64,000 bases of DNA from Diphasiastrum complanatum (GCA_029204225.1 CM055097.1:71595952-71659951), one strand, 5' to 3'; shown: positions 1-10,500, counted from the first letter of the stretch. Numbers and translations are program-made. The notes: generated by a model not told the origin, from the sequence alone.

Positions 1-523
1 TCAAGGCTTGTTCCAAATCCTCAATTCAAGACATGGACATAACAATTGTAAGTCTTCTTAGAATCCAGCAAGTGAAAATCCAATAACATCCATTTGATCC
101 AAAGGATCTCCTTGGTGCATGTAGTCAAACATCATTAGTAAATTTGCTTTGCTTGCTATCTTCCAATTGCTCTGTTTTCTTTTTATTGCACTCACTAGCA
201 AAGTGACTCTTTTGCCACAATGAAAACACTTGAGTTTAGACTTATCCTTCTTACCACCATAAGAGGATGTTGCCTGACCTTGCCATTGATCCATGGTGCT
301 CTTCTTGTTGAGTTCCACTTGCCTCCTCCTTTGCGATTGTCTTTGATAAAGAGTGCCTCTTCATCTCCAACATTGGTAGAAGTAGGTTCACTTCTTGTCT
401 TGACATTGACAACCCTATCCTCTTCGACCACCCACACCTCTTGCAATTCTTCAATAGATGGCAAAGTCTTTTGACTAGCAAAACTTTGAACAAGATTATG
501 GCAATTGATGGCAAGAGCGCAAC
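1..523 (-). pseudogene. Ty1/copia gag remnant with broken zinc knuckle
   Basis: Reading the minus strand from 523 to 58 gives the C-terminal part of a copia Gag. A helical stretch (LPSIEELQEV) is followed by an acidic linker (GDEEALFIKDNRKGGG) and a CCHC zinc knuckle beginning CFHCGK near 205-190. A one-base frameshift inside the knuckle separates CFHCGK from SHFASECNKKK in the next frame; together they would fit C-x2-C-x4-H-x4-C. The reading frame changes at least twice, so this is a dead copy. It ends abruptly at 523, where a plus-strand LTR begins, so the LTR probably inserted into it. No protease or pol lies left of it because the window ends there. Confidence 0.75.
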
Positions 524-1016
524 TGTTGGAATGTAAATGGAATTGCTTACATTACCATAGGTTACTTTGACCCAAAAGGTCGAGAGTTGTGTAACCATGG
601 TCATTTATTATATTAGGCCTACTAAACTTAGAGTTAGCTAAGTTAGTATGAAATTAACTTGGTATGGGTCCACGAGGCCTAATTGTGACATTATGTATCC
701 CAATTTGACATATTGGAGGTACCTTATTCTTTCTATGTAACTTATAGAAAGTTGGATAGTCAATAGTCAAGTAGTTGGATAGCCAATAGTCAAGTAGTTG
801 GAAAGCCAATAGTCAAGTAGTTAGATAGTCATCTTGGACTATATATATGTGTACATCCCATTTGTATATGACACTTTTGTAAGAAATACTAACTATTCTC
901 CTTGGATGTCCACGAGTTTCTACAAGAGGGTTTCTAGCCATCTCTCTCTTTCTTTTGAGAATGCTTTGTGTGATTGAATAGTAAGATCCTGGATCCTTAG
1001 GCTTCTATTTCCTACA
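524..1016 (+). repeat. Copia-type LTR (493 bp)
   Basis: The segment starts TGTTGGAATG, ends TTTCCTACA, and is followed at once by a tRNA-iMet primer-binding site, as in a copia 5' LTR. It has a TATA-like CTATATATATG near 840. No second copy is visible, so it is either a 5' LTR whose element was truncated about 300 bp downstream or the remains of one. It interrupts a minus-strand gag remnant at 523. Confidence 0.7.
751..830 (+). repeat. 23-bp tandem repeat in the LTR, 3.5 copies
   Basis: Units start at 751, 774, 797 and 820. Each reads roughly GTTGGATAGYCAATAGTCAAG plus TA. It sits just upstream of the LTR TATA-like sequence, where LTR enhancer repeats are often found. An enhancer role is inference only. 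Confidence 0.8.
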
Positions 1017-1029
1017 TGGTATCAGAGCC
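1017..1029 (+). promoter_or_regulatory. Primer-binding site (initiator tRNA-Met type)
   Basis: TGGTATCAGAGCC follows the LTR end directly. This is the usual plant copia site, complementary to the 3' end of initiator tRNA-Met. The next 290 bases (1,030-1,315) look like an untranslated leader and contain no gene I can see. Confidence 0.8.
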
Positions 1030-1315
1030 TTTAGGTGATCATATTGCTTGCAGGAGGGCACCCGATAGGAAGCTATCTTCTTCTCCTTTTGGTTGCAGAA
1101 AATCATCAAGCTACTGATTTTTGCAGGAGAAGAATATGTTCATCTTCTTATAGCTTTTTTGCAAGAAATTGCAGGGCACCTTCACCTATTTGAGAGCTAG
1201 CAGTAGGGCGCCCATGCTCAAACCAATTTCATGTGATCTTGACTCAATTACATGCTGAAAATTTCAGATTTACTTCTTAAATGAAGATACATGTGTTGTG
1301 GATACATTTCATTTT

Positions 1316-2560
1316 CTACCCGACCATCACGGATCTGATTTCATTTGTTTCTTTTTCTTTTTCTTTAGCCAACATTTGTTGTTGCGCAATCTCTCGGTCC
1401 TGGTACTGGACCTTATTCTCAAGCACTTGGTGTTGGCTTATCAACCAATGCATGTGGTAGCTTGCTTTGGATAGGCCGATCATCGAGCGCTTAGCTGCTT
1501 CGGAGAGCTTCTCAGGGTTAGTGATGGTTGGGTACTGATCAGGGGTGTGAGATGGTGAAGCTAATCCAAAAAATAGACATTGTGTCATCATCTGAAGCTG
1601 ACTCTTCTGATGTTGTGCCATCCAGTGATTTCCTCCTGGCCTGAAGCTTTCAACGTATGCGTTGTTGCCTTGTGTCTGGCAACTGGGCCTTAGAGATATC
1701 GGCCTGTTGAGCTGCCGATGATGTTGCTGCTTGTGGATCAGGTTGAGAACTTGGTGGCTTGTGTACCAGTGGAATAATACTGGTATTCACTCTTTTGGGT
1801 GGAAGCCTTGATGGTGAAGTAGCCCGTGAGCGTGGACGCTTGGACTGTTTGGACTAGTATAGGGATGTCCCATGCTTTGTTGGCAACTTGCAGGTGTTGT
1901 TGAAGCCTGGGCCCATTTTGTACCTATTGAAGTGTGATGTCAGTCATGAGATATAACATGACGGTTATTGACTCCTTGTTCTTAACACAATCATGAAGGC
2001 AGTTTGAAGCAAATTGTGCCCAATCATAAAGGTTTTGGGCATGTAGTCGTGAATCTACCATCATGTGGAATAGGGACATGGGTACCCGCAGCACCTTTGT
2101 TTGTGGTCTTTGTGTGCACTTGGTCAAGTATGCACATGCCGCTGCCAGTTGTTGATCAATAATGGCCTCTTTATTCTTCCATTTTTCCACTCAGGGATCT
2201 ATATATTTGAAATAGGCTATTTGCTCAATCTTCTAGAGCATCCTGGTGACAACATTTGGTCCTCAAGGGAACCCGAAGGGTTGCATATCGGCTGCTGCAA
2301 AAGAAATATTATAAATATAGTTCCTAACAGGGGGAACTATAAGTTGGCATGATCTTGCAGTTGCATTAGAATTCGTGTATGCCATGTGTAGCAGGTACAG
2401 ACTCTGATACCCAGTCAGGACAGGGATTTGGAACTCAGTTGTCTTGAAAAATGCTGGTACCAGGTCTGCATCTCGGTAATATCCAATTTGCACAGTTGGA
2501 TCTGATTTTATTAGCATCGGGGTCATCGGAACTGGAACTAGGGTTGGAAGACATGATGAA
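1316..2560 (-). pseudogene. Unrecognised degraded coding remnant
   Basis: Three minus-strand open stretches (about 2,560-2,263, 2,190-1,924 and 1,621-1,316) read like one protein broken by frameshifts and stops. The first has DPTVQIGYYRDADLVPAFF; the second is helical (QQLAAACAYLTKC and DWAQFASNCLHDCV); the third looks like a coiled coil rich in Q, E and K (NKVQYQDREIAQQQ). I do not recognise the family. It lies downstream of the gypsy integrase in the same orientation, where some gypsy lineages carry an extra ORF, but it could also be gag of another element or a captured gene. Confidence 0.4.
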
Positions 2561-2589
2561 AAAAATGGAAAAAATAGTGTTCTAAAAAA

Positions 2590-2760
2590 GTGTGTCAGTT
2601 GAGATTTGACTGGTGGCGTCAGTTGAGAATTGACGGAGGCTTCGGTTGAGATGGGACGGAGGCTTTGGTTGAGAATTGAACGGAGGGCTTCGGTTGAGAA
2701 TTGAACAGAGGCTTCGGTTGAGATGGGATCGGAATGGTTTGGGTGAGAAGGCAAGTGAAA
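2590..2760 (-). repeat. Minisatellite, unit about 24-30 bp
   Basis: Imperfect copies of a GGAGGCTTCGGTTGAGAWK-type unit are repeated about six times. On the minus strand they encode a degenerate Q/S/P/K-rich peptide repeat such as NSQPKPSVQFS. The same core, CGGTTGAGATyTGA, recurs in arrays at 3,624-3,833 and 5,960-6,650. Confidence 0.75.
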
Positions 2761-2779
2761 GCGTCGGTTGAAAAGGGAT

Positions 2780-3160
2780 GTGTGTAAAGCGAAGTATGTT
2801 GCGGAATGAAAGGGCGGTGATGGAATGAGGTTGGGTAAGGAAAAATGGAAAATATAATGTCTGAAAACAGAAGATGTGGAGGTGTCAAGCAAGGACGGAT
2901 TGGAAGATGTGTAAAACAAAGTATGTTGCGAAATGAAAGGGTGGTGATGGAATGAGGTTGGGTAAGGAATAATGGAAGATATAATGTCTGAAAGCAGAAG
3001 ATGTGGAGGTGTCGGTCAAGGACAGATTGGAAGATGTGTAAAACAAGTATGTTGCGGAATGAAAGGGCGGTGATGGAATGAGGTTGGGTAAGAAAAAATG
3101 GAAGATATAATGTCTAAAAGCAGAAGATATGGAGGTGTCGGTCAAGGAAGGAGATGTTGG
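2780..3160 (-). repeat. 126-bp tandem repeat, three copies
   Basis: The marker AGTATGTTGCGGAATG starts at 2,793, 2,920 (one mismatch) and 3,046, giving periods of 127 and 126 bp. The period is a multiple of three in the last pair. The minus strand stays open through most of it and encodes a repeated SSAFRHYIFHFFLPNLIPSP motif. From 3,161 to 3,623 I see no gene. Confidence 0.85.
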
Positions 3161-3623
3161 GAAGGTGGATAACTCTGGAAATGGATTTGTGGAGGTGGTG
3201 AATGAACTGGAAAAAAAACAAGTGTTTTATGTTGATGATGTTGTTGTCAATAGTGTAATGGGAGCGTGATGAATGCTTGCATGACACTACCCCTTAGAAT
3301 GCGAAAAGTTTCAAATCGATAAGTATTATGCATGCGATGTTAGGTTTGGAAAGTGTCGGTGATGGCACTCTGAATGGGGATCAACCCACGATGGTGGATA
3401 CTCAGTGGATGTGGAGTGTAACCGAGGACAGAAACATGGAACAAGAGAGTGCCAAAATCGAGCATAGGAACAGGAAGATTGCCAATAAATTGTCGCAAGA
3501 AACTCTAGAATTCACACTTCGCTGAGGTGCAAATGGCATCATGAGTATGACATTTATGGACGCCGTTGTCTGGCTTCGGACGAGATGTGACGTGGCGGGT
3601 CTGTTGAGTTTTGAAATTGAAAC

Positions 3624-3833
3624 CTCCGGTCGAGATTTCAGTGGGTGCACTGGTCGAGATCTGAGTGGGTGCTCCGGTCGAGATCTGAGTGGATGCTCCG
3701 GTCGAGATCTGAGTGGGTGCTCCAGTCGAGATTTAACAGGATGCTCCAGTCGAAATTTAACAGGATGCTTTGGTTGAGATTTAAAGGATGTTCCAGTTGA
3801 GATTTAACAGGAGTCCTTCGGTTGAGATTTGAC
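3624..3833 (+). repeat. 24-bp minisatellite array
   Basis: About nine units of GGTCGAGATCTGAGTGGGTG plus CTCC run with an exact 24-base spacing at the left (3,628, 3,652, 3,676 and so on) and become more degenerate to the right. The unit belongs to the same family as the arrays at 2.6-2.8 and 6.0-6.6 kb. The plus-strand open frame across it (repeated GRDLSGCS) is most likely a by-product of the 3n period. Between 3,834 and 4,229 there is only A-rich sequence with no recognisable gene. Confidence 0.85.
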
Positions 3834-4229
3834 AGAAACCCTGTATGGAGGAATGGAGTTGTGTGATGCAAGTGAAGAACTTCAGGGGGGAAAATATGAC
3901 TGCGGCTCAAAGTAGAAGTTCTTATGGGAAAGAAGTATCTCAATGAATGATTGTATGCTTAATTGGGAATATTGAGATATCATGAGACAGAAATGAGATG
4001 GGCCTAAAGTGTGATAAATCTGTTTCCTATGGTGTAGTCTAGCATTTGTTGACCTAGAACATTCATGACAAATGGGTATTTATAGAAAAAGAAAATGCAC
4101 ATAGAGTAAATAAGTACAGGTATGAATTATAAACAAGAAAAGAGTACAAAAATAGGCATGCAAAAACAGAATAACAAACAAGAAAATAAAAAAATAAAAA
4201 ATCTAAAATATATACCAGGGAAAAAGTGT

Positions 4230-5145
4230 TAAATTGGGTCAACAAAAAACAACTCCTCGTAATACCACAATAGACGACCACCGTTGACGACAGTGTCTAG
4301 GAATATTCTGTCAAGTGTTTGCAGCTGGACTGCACCATTAGGAATGATTTTATGTATAATATACGGTCCCTCACTTCGGAATTTCAATTTGTCGGGGTGC
4401 TTTTTTGATGTATAAAGAAGCACCTGGTCACCTAAGTGTAAATCCTTGTTTCACAAGTGACGGTCATGCCAGGCCTTTTGACGTCTTTTGTTAACTAGTT
4501 GTGCGTGGTAAGATATGAGTCTTGTCTCGCATAACAGGGCTAACGTAAATAGCCTGGTTTTGACTTGTTGCTCAATTGTAACTTTCTCACAGAGGTATGT
4601 AAAGAAGGATTTCATGACTCTTAGAGAAGGTACTAAGAACTCGACTGACATTACCGCCTCTTGACCATACACGAGATGGAATGGGGTAACCCACCATGTG
4701 GCTTTCTTTGGGGTGGTGCGGTAAGCCCAGATAGCTGATAAGAGTTTCGTTTCCCAATCAAAGCGACTGGTTTCAACTATCTTTGTCAATATCTTACATA
4801 TCGTCTTGTTAGTTGATTCGGCCTGGCCATTACATCTAGATTAGTATGATGTACTCTTTCGATGAACTACAAGGTAATGGCATAGCAAATTATCAATGAC
4901 AACATTTAAAAAGTGCATGTCGCAATCACTAACTAGCTCTATAGGACAACCAAAACATGTAATAATATCTTCGTAAAGAAAATGCACGACAGTCTTTGCA
5001 TTGGCGTCCTTTGTTGCACGAGCCTCAATCCATTTAGTGGCGTAATCTGTGGCTATTAAGATATAATGGGCTTGGGTGTTTTTCGTTGCTGGGCTGATTG
5101 GTCCAACAAAGTCAATTCCCCATTTATGGAAGGCGTTTCAATACG
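4230..5145 (-). pseudogene. Ty3/gypsy integrase remnant
   Basis: The minus strand from about 5,130 reads KWGIDFVGPISPATK and then YILIATDYATKWIEA, the start of the gypsy integrase core with its first catalytic Asp. It continues with a segment around the second Asp (ELVSDCDMHFLN, 4,930-4,890) and then WAYRTTPKKATWWVTPFHLV. The C-terminal part ends with LKFRSEGPYIIHKIIPNGAV and NGGRLLWYYEE. Frameshifts and stops interrupt it, notably near 4,800-4,850. It lies directly after the protease (next entry) with no reverse transcriptase or RNase H between, unlike any complete gypsy element. Confidence 0.85.
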
Positions 5146-5199
5146 ACATCGATTGGAATTAGCACAATCCACAGTGGCTAGTGCTTGACCCCAATTGAT

Positions 5200-5735
5200 T
5201 ATGTTCATGGATCTCGTATAGTGGCCTTTTGGTTGGATCGGGACACTATTTGACTTGTCATTAGTTGTTGATTGCCAATCATCATAAACTTTAGCGGGCT
5301 TGACATGGCCAGTTGAGTCAACAGTGACTCATTTGTCGTGATTGCCAAAGGTGATTTTGCTATGATTCCAATCTTGGACAACGCCTGTCATCTAGAGCCA
5401 GGGTGTACCAAGAAGGAGTTTATGAGTATTGGCATCTTCTAGTAAGTCTACGATGACACAATCGATTACAAATTTGACACCTGCTATTCAAACCTTGATG
5501 TTTGATAAATGACCAGCACAGTCCGTAACTCGTTGATCAACCATGCGAAGTTTGTATCATGGGTGATCGAGGGTATGGAAGCCCCATGACTTTGCCAATG
5601 ACAAAGCCATTATATTGATGTCTGATCCGCTATCAAGGATAGCGGACACTGCGGGATAGTCTTTATAGGACAAAGGCAAGGTGATGCTAGTCCCCTTAGC
5701 AACACCTATATTCAGCAGATTCATAGGAATTTAGA
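5200..5735 (-). pseudogene. Ty3/gypsy aspartic protease remnant
   Basis: On the minus strand near 5,650-5,610 the sequence reads AVSAILDSGSDINIMALSLA, the gypsy protease active-site block (DSGS). Further on is VDLLEDANTHKLLLGTPWL (5,460-5,395), matching the second conserved protease block that ends in LLGxPWL. At least two stop codons break the frame. In a normal element this would be followed by about 1.3 kb of reverse transcriptase and RNase H. Here the integrase core begins within about 250 bases, so the RT-RNase H region has been lost. Confidence 0.8.
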
Positions 5736-5959
5736 AAATTTTAGGAATCTCTTCTGTTTTTTGCTGGTCATCAGGAATAGTAGGCAGCTGAAAACTACGA
5801 TGGATATAGCGTTGAAGCCCGATGAAAGATTTTATCGTGCTATGGAATGGCATAGTGACTAATAATGTGGGGTGTCCAAATGGCACAGTTTGTTTGGTTT
5901 TTTGGTGTTAGGGTTTTGCAATAAATTTGGAAAGAACTGTGGTATTCGGCATACACTGA

Positions 5960-6650
5960 GACCTAGTCAAAGAGGAAAGTTGACTTTGTCTGGAAGTTGA
6001 CCTGGTTCATGTTGGAAGTCGAAGCTCTTGGTTGAGAGTTGATAGAACAGTTCGGTTGAGATCTGATAGAGTACTTCGGTCGAGATCTAATAGAGTACTT
6101 CGGTTGAGATCCAATAGAATGCGTCGGTCGAGATCCAACAGAATGCTTCATCGAGATCCAACAGAATGCTTCGATCGAGATCAAGACGGAAGGCTCTGGT
6201 TGAGATCTAACCAAAAGCCTCCAGTTGAGATCTTATAGAAAGCTTTGGTTGAGATCTGATATAAAGCTTCGGTCAAGATTTGAGAGGAATGCCTTCGGTC
6301 AAGTTTTGACAGGAATGCCTTTGGTTAAGTTTTGAGATGAAGCCTTCGGTCGAGATCTGAGAGGATGTCTCCGGTCGAGATTTGAGAGAAATGCCTTCGA
6401 TCGGGTTTTGACAAGAATGCCTTAGGTAGAGTTTTGAGAGGAACCTTCGGTCGAGATTTGAGAGGATGTCTCTGGTCGAGATTTGATAGAAAACTTCCAG
6501 TTGAGATGGAACTGAAAGGCATCAGTTGAGAAGCGACAGAAGGTCTTTGGTCGAGAAGTCAACTGAAAGGCTTGGGTGAGATCTGATCAATGAGCATCGA
6601 TTGAGGTTTAACTCAGGACTTGGCAAGATATTGCGAGTAGTGATTCGGTC
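5960..6650 (-). repeat. 24-bp minisatellite between PBS and protease
   Basis: About 25 imperfect units of the TCGGTTGAGATCTRATAGAR type run across the interval where gag would be expected. On the minus strand, 6,214-5,963 is open and encodes an 8-residue peptide repeat (RSRPKYSI, RSQPKYSI, GSQPTHSI). Eight codons per unit keeps the frame, so the array may have expanded inside a coding region. From 5,736 to 5,959 I see nothing else. Confidence 0.8.
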
Positions 6651-6909
6651 GAGAGTGAGTGTGTAGTTTCAATAGGTGAATGAAACAAGTGTTCGTCCGG
6701 TCCAGACAAGAGTCATGGAGCTCGGCTAGGTAAGGAGCGTGAAGCCTCGGTAAAAAACGGAGCTGTATGTTAGTCGAGACCAAAGTGATGAGCTCGGTAA
6801 TGATGCGTGTGTGAGACTTCAGAGCGATGGTTTGGCAGCACAGATCAAAAAGTTTTGACGTTGATAAGTGTCTGTGTAGCAGTGGAAATGGTGCCAAATG
6901 TTCACAGAT

Positions 6910-6927
6910 TCCCCAGCAATGGCGCCA
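6910..6927 (-). promoter_or_regulatory. Gypsy primer-binding site
   Basis: The minus strand reads TGGCGCCATTGCTGGGGA two bases after the LTR end. It resembles the TGGCGCC-type site used by several plant gypsy lineages. A 19-bp block, CCAAATGTTCACAGATTCC, occurs on the plus strand at 6,894-6,912 and again at 6,925-6,943, so the LTR end and part of the leader have been duplicated next to the site. Confidence 0.75.
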
Positions 6928-6929
6928 AA

Positions 6930-7857
6930 TGTTCACAGATTCCAGCCGAATCTATGAACATGGTGTTTTTTTTGTTCTTCTTATTCTCTTTGTTACTTCC
7001 AATGGTTACAGTTCTTTATAGTTAAATCTTCTTGTTTAGAACGGTTTCTAGGCAGAAGTATTAATCAAATTACAACGTGTATTCCCATCCTGTCAGTGGG
7101 GATGAAACGGTTACGTTCACTCAACTACATGCATTTACAAGCCATGCAACCAATCCTAGCTCAATCTTAGATCCACGTTCGAAACAGGGAGCAAATTTAC
7201 AATCTATCTACCAAACTATCTTAGGAAATCAGGGAAAATGCAATAACAAGATTAAGCTACTCAATCAAGAACAAGAAACAAGAAAGCTAACTACCTAACA
7301 ACAATCCAGCAGCCCAAGAATCAGGAAACGCCCATTTCTTGATGCTTGGAATACCCAAGAACAATCGAGGACATGATTGTTATGAATATGCAAAATCAGA
7401 TCCACAATCTCAGTCTCTATAGTTTACCTACATGCTAAAACTACAAAATCAAGAAACAAGGAAGTTACTTCACATCTACATTCCACAAAGCAAGAAAGTA
7501 AGCAAGAGATCTAATTAATCCACAATCACAAAAGAAATCAGAATGTGCTCATAGGAATTTCACTCAAGAAGATCGCCATGAACAAGGAGCTTCACAATTG
7601 CCAAGAACTCGTGAAACATCTTCTTTATTTAAAGAGAAATGACAATACAATCAAAGCTCCCTCACAAGAGAGGGGGGCCCTTAAATAAGCAAGAGGGCTG
7701 CTCATGTGGAGCTCAAGTGGCAATTCCACTAACTTACAAATTTCAAGTGGAAAAATTCCTTCCACTAGAGGTCCCCATCAAAAGGTGGCTCACTCTAAAT
7801 TATTTAAGGGGGTCTACACTTATTTACATTGCCTAGGAAATATTACTAGCTCCTACA
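6930..7857 (-). repeat. 5' LTR of the gypsy element
   Basis: On the minus strand the segment starts TGTAGGAGC, ends CTGTGAACA and is followed by the primer-binding site. It contains a TATA-like CTTATTTAAGGGCC (near 7,690-7,675) followed by a pyrimidine-rich start region, as in an LTR promoter. The start coordinate is less certain than the end. No second LTR is visible to the left, so the 3' end of the element is missing. The LTR abuts, and probably truncates, a minus-strand copia element at about 7,860-7,890. Confidence 0.65.
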
Positions 7858-7869
7858 TGGCTGTTCCTT

Positions 7870-8340
7870 CTCTGGGATACACCATGTAGGCTCACATAGA
7901 AAATAACTATCATCCTAGCTAGTAATCCTCGGCTCTCATCCTCGGCTCTCAGCTTCTTCTGCTCTCTTCCTTTTGAGACCTCCTCGGTCATGGGTGAGAG
8001 ATACCTAAGGATCTTAGAGCTTGATCCTTTTTCTTGTACCATTGTATGGCAGACTGTTTGATCCCTAAATGTTGGGTACAGGCTACATGTCAGGCTGCTC
8101 ATCTTCTGAATTGTCACTCAATTCATCTAAAATTCGAACATCTCCATTCGAATGCTCAAAGTCCACTCCCTCTGTCGATGTTGGTAGGTTGTAGTACTGC
8201 TTGCCAAGAATCTCGTAGCCAACTGAATCTTCATTAGCCATTATTCTTGTTTTATCGAATCTGACATCTTTGATAGTCTTTACTTGATTAGTCTCTGGCA
8301 CATAAATCCTATAGTATGATGAATGAATGTCATATCCTAC
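7870..8340 (-). pseudogene. Copia M, end of integrase and IN-RT linker
   Basis: From 8,340 the minus strand reads VGYDIHSSYYRIYVPETNQV and then KDVRFDKTRIMANED, the C-terminal region of a copia integrase. An acidic linker (DELSDNSEDEQPDM) follows near 8,115-8,083. It is the direct continuation of the integrase that breaks off at 14,632: the two ends join as EQGYL|VGYD with no base missing. The 6.3-kb block between them is a nested plus-strand copia element. After 8,083 stops accumulate until the gypsy LTR. Confidence 0.8.
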
Positions 8341-9177
8341 ATACGAGAGAAAGGCAAACGAGGTAAATGAAACCAACAGTGAAAACAAAACGTGTTCTGT
8401 CCTCACGCTCCAAGGAGTACCACCAGAGATCACGCAAGTGCCAGAAGTACAGAGATCTAACTTGATGGCATGATGTCAGCAGATACTCTCTAGGTCGTGG
8501 CTAAACTGCCACTCTTGTAATTCTCTGGTTAGTTGTAGATGGTTAATCACTCTAGTCTTAGATTTGCATAGAGAGACTGTACTTACTGATTAATACTTGA
8601 CATATATCAATAGGATACACAGTGTGTAACCAAAAAGTAAGAAAAAAAAGAACAAGAAGGAGTCTGATGCTAGTAAGCAGAAGACGAACATAGATAGAAG
8701 CTCCGCTTGCATGCGAGAAGACAATTCTGTCTATAAACAGAAGATCCGATTGTCCGCTAGTAACGCGAGACTACTACTTGTGAGAAAACCGTGCTTCTCT
8801 CATGCCAACGCACTGCATGAATTCGCATGCAGTGCCCTAAAGAAACCAAAGAAAATGAATATAGATTATTTTCTGGTCGTGTCTGATCTTGAATGTTGAA
8901 TGCTTATGTTGTTTATTATAATATGTCTGAGTTTTCTTGTTCCCTTTTAATTCCGCACCTTAGTTGAAATGAGGTCGAATGCTATATTAATTTTATGAAC
9001 GTAGATCAGTAGTACCTGACTACCCTCTGGAGGATTGTAGGAGTGTTTCAGCTAGCAGTGTTCAGCGAACGCATCTGAACTCCATCCGAATCTCGAAGGA
9101 GAGTCGCGAATGTTTCGTGAATTTTTTTTCTCACGATTCTCATCAGTGGTATCAGAGCGTTGACTCGATTCTCTTCA
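8341..9177 (+). repeat. 5' LTR of copia P
   Basis: It is closely similar to 13,806-14,631 along its whole length, starting at TACGAGAGAAAG and ending at CGATTCTCTTCA. Both copies contain a PBS-like TGGTATCRGAGC about 30 bases before the end (9,147-9,158 here), so a former primer-binding site seems to have become part of the LTR. The ends lack a clear TG...CA pair; I set the limits by the extent of similarity and by the copia M junctions. Confidence 0.75.
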
Positions 9178-9178
9178 G

Positions 9179-9191
9179 TGGTATCAGAGCC
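9179..9191 (+). promoter_or_regulatory. Primer-binding site of copia P
   Basis: TGGTATCAGAGCC follows the LTR. A second copy of the motif lies 32 bases upstream at 9,147-9,158 inside the LTR. Confidence 0.75.
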
Positions 9192-9290
9192 ACCTGTCAT
9201 ATTCTGACATAGCCGAGAAGCTAGCAGATCCAAGAGGCCAAGCATTCAGACAATCAACCAAATGACAAGAAAAATAGACTTTAAGAAGCA

Positions 9291-9985
9291 ATGGTTTCAA
9301 TCAGCAGCATGCAGAACAAGATCTGCACTATATTTAATTCTTCAAGATCTAACTTTCTAGCCTGGAAAGTTAAGACATCTTTGATACTCAAGGGCGAAGG
9401 ACTCTTCCCCTGGGTGGATGGCGCAGAAGAAATGCCTACGACAACAAGCAAAGAGCTACGTAAATGGAGGGAGAAAAACGACAAGGCAGTAGCCTTGCTA
9501 TCATCTTCCATCGAAGATAGCCTTACACTTGACTGGCTACACTCTCCAAAGCTAAGGAGATGTGGAATACACTGCTCACAAGATTTCAAATGAAATCAAG
9601 AAGTCAGATTATGATGCTGGAAGATCAGTTGATGAATCTGCAATGGGATGGAAAAGACCTCACCTCTTTCATGAGAAAGATGAAGGATCTGTTTCTATCA
9701 CTACACAACTCAGGATCAGAGAATGCAGTATCAGCTGAGAAGTAGCTCACATATTTGCTAGAGCCTTATCCAGATCTTTCTAGATGACACGAACCCTGAA
9801 AGATCCTATCATGAACCTGTCGAGGCCAGAGAGCATCTTGATCACAAAGATGGTTCTGACCAGACACTCTACGGCTACAAAGAAAAATCAAAGAAACAGT
9901 TCAAGCCTAAGAGGGAGTCGAATCAGAGGCAGGACCATGACCAGCAAGCAAAGGGGACCAGCAAAAGCAACTGAAAGACCGAAGG
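9291..9985 (+). pseudogene. Copia P gag, N-terminal part
   Basis: The ORF starts at 9,291 and reads SSRSNFLAWKVKTSLILKGE, then GLFPWVDGAEEMPTTT, a typical copia Gag N-terminus in which a W marks the start of the conserved helical domain. A frameshift near 9,540 and stops near 9,590 and 9,745 break it; the MLEDQLMNLQWDGKDLTSFM block follows in another frame. Gag would form the virus-like particle. Copia M has the same block (KTSLILRGEALWPWVDGTEE), so the two elements are close relatives. Confidence 0.8.
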
Positions 9986-9986
9986 A

Positions 9987-10500
9987 ATGTCGAAACGACA
10001 AGATGCCGACAAGAAGACCTGCACGAGATGTAGAAGAGATGGGCATACAGTAGATACCTGCTGGCTCAACCCCAAGATTGAGTGTATCCATTGCCATAAG
10101 AAGGGTCATGCAGCCATGGATTGCCGCCAAAACCCAAGAAACAGATCAGCACGGAACAAACAGGAGAACGACAATAGTTCTTCCTATGTCGAGGAGCCCG
10201 AGAGCTCAAAGATGGGCGAAGAAAGAACGAATAAAAATTGTTCGACTGTCTACATCTGTGAAGATGTGTGTGCAGCATCAACGTCTGACACACACAAGGT
10301 GATCCTGGATTCGGGAGCCACCTCGCACTTCGTGACATCAAGACGAATCATGTCTGATTTCAGAAGTGCAGATCCCTCAAGATTCATAGTTCTTGGAGAT
10401 GGATCTAGACATCAAGTGAGCGATATTGGTTCACTCTAGCTCAACACCAATGACAGAGACAGACGACTCGAAGACGTTCTATTCGTGTCAACTCTGCAGC
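9987..10500 (+). pseudogene. Copia P zinc knuckles and protease
   Basis: A 150-residue open frame begins at 9,987. It holds two CCHC knuckles in tandem, CTRCRRDGHTVDTC and CIHCHKKGHAAMDC, which bind RNA in Gag. After an acidic linker comes VILDSGATSHFVTSRR (10,300-10,350), the aspartic protease active site DSGA, then FIVLGDGSRHQVSDIGS. A stop at 10,437 ends the frame; related sequence (RRLEDVLF, LLSVTRIA) continues to about 10,560. Confidence 0.85.

Noticed and set aside
3541-3777. Plus-strand frame with repeated GRDLSGCS
   Set aside because: By-product of a 24-bp minisatellite that keeps any stop-free frame open; no start context or flanking coding sequence.
3624-6650. CRISPR-like regular repeats
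   Set aside because: Units are contiguous and degenerate with no unique spacers, and the DNA is eukaryotic.
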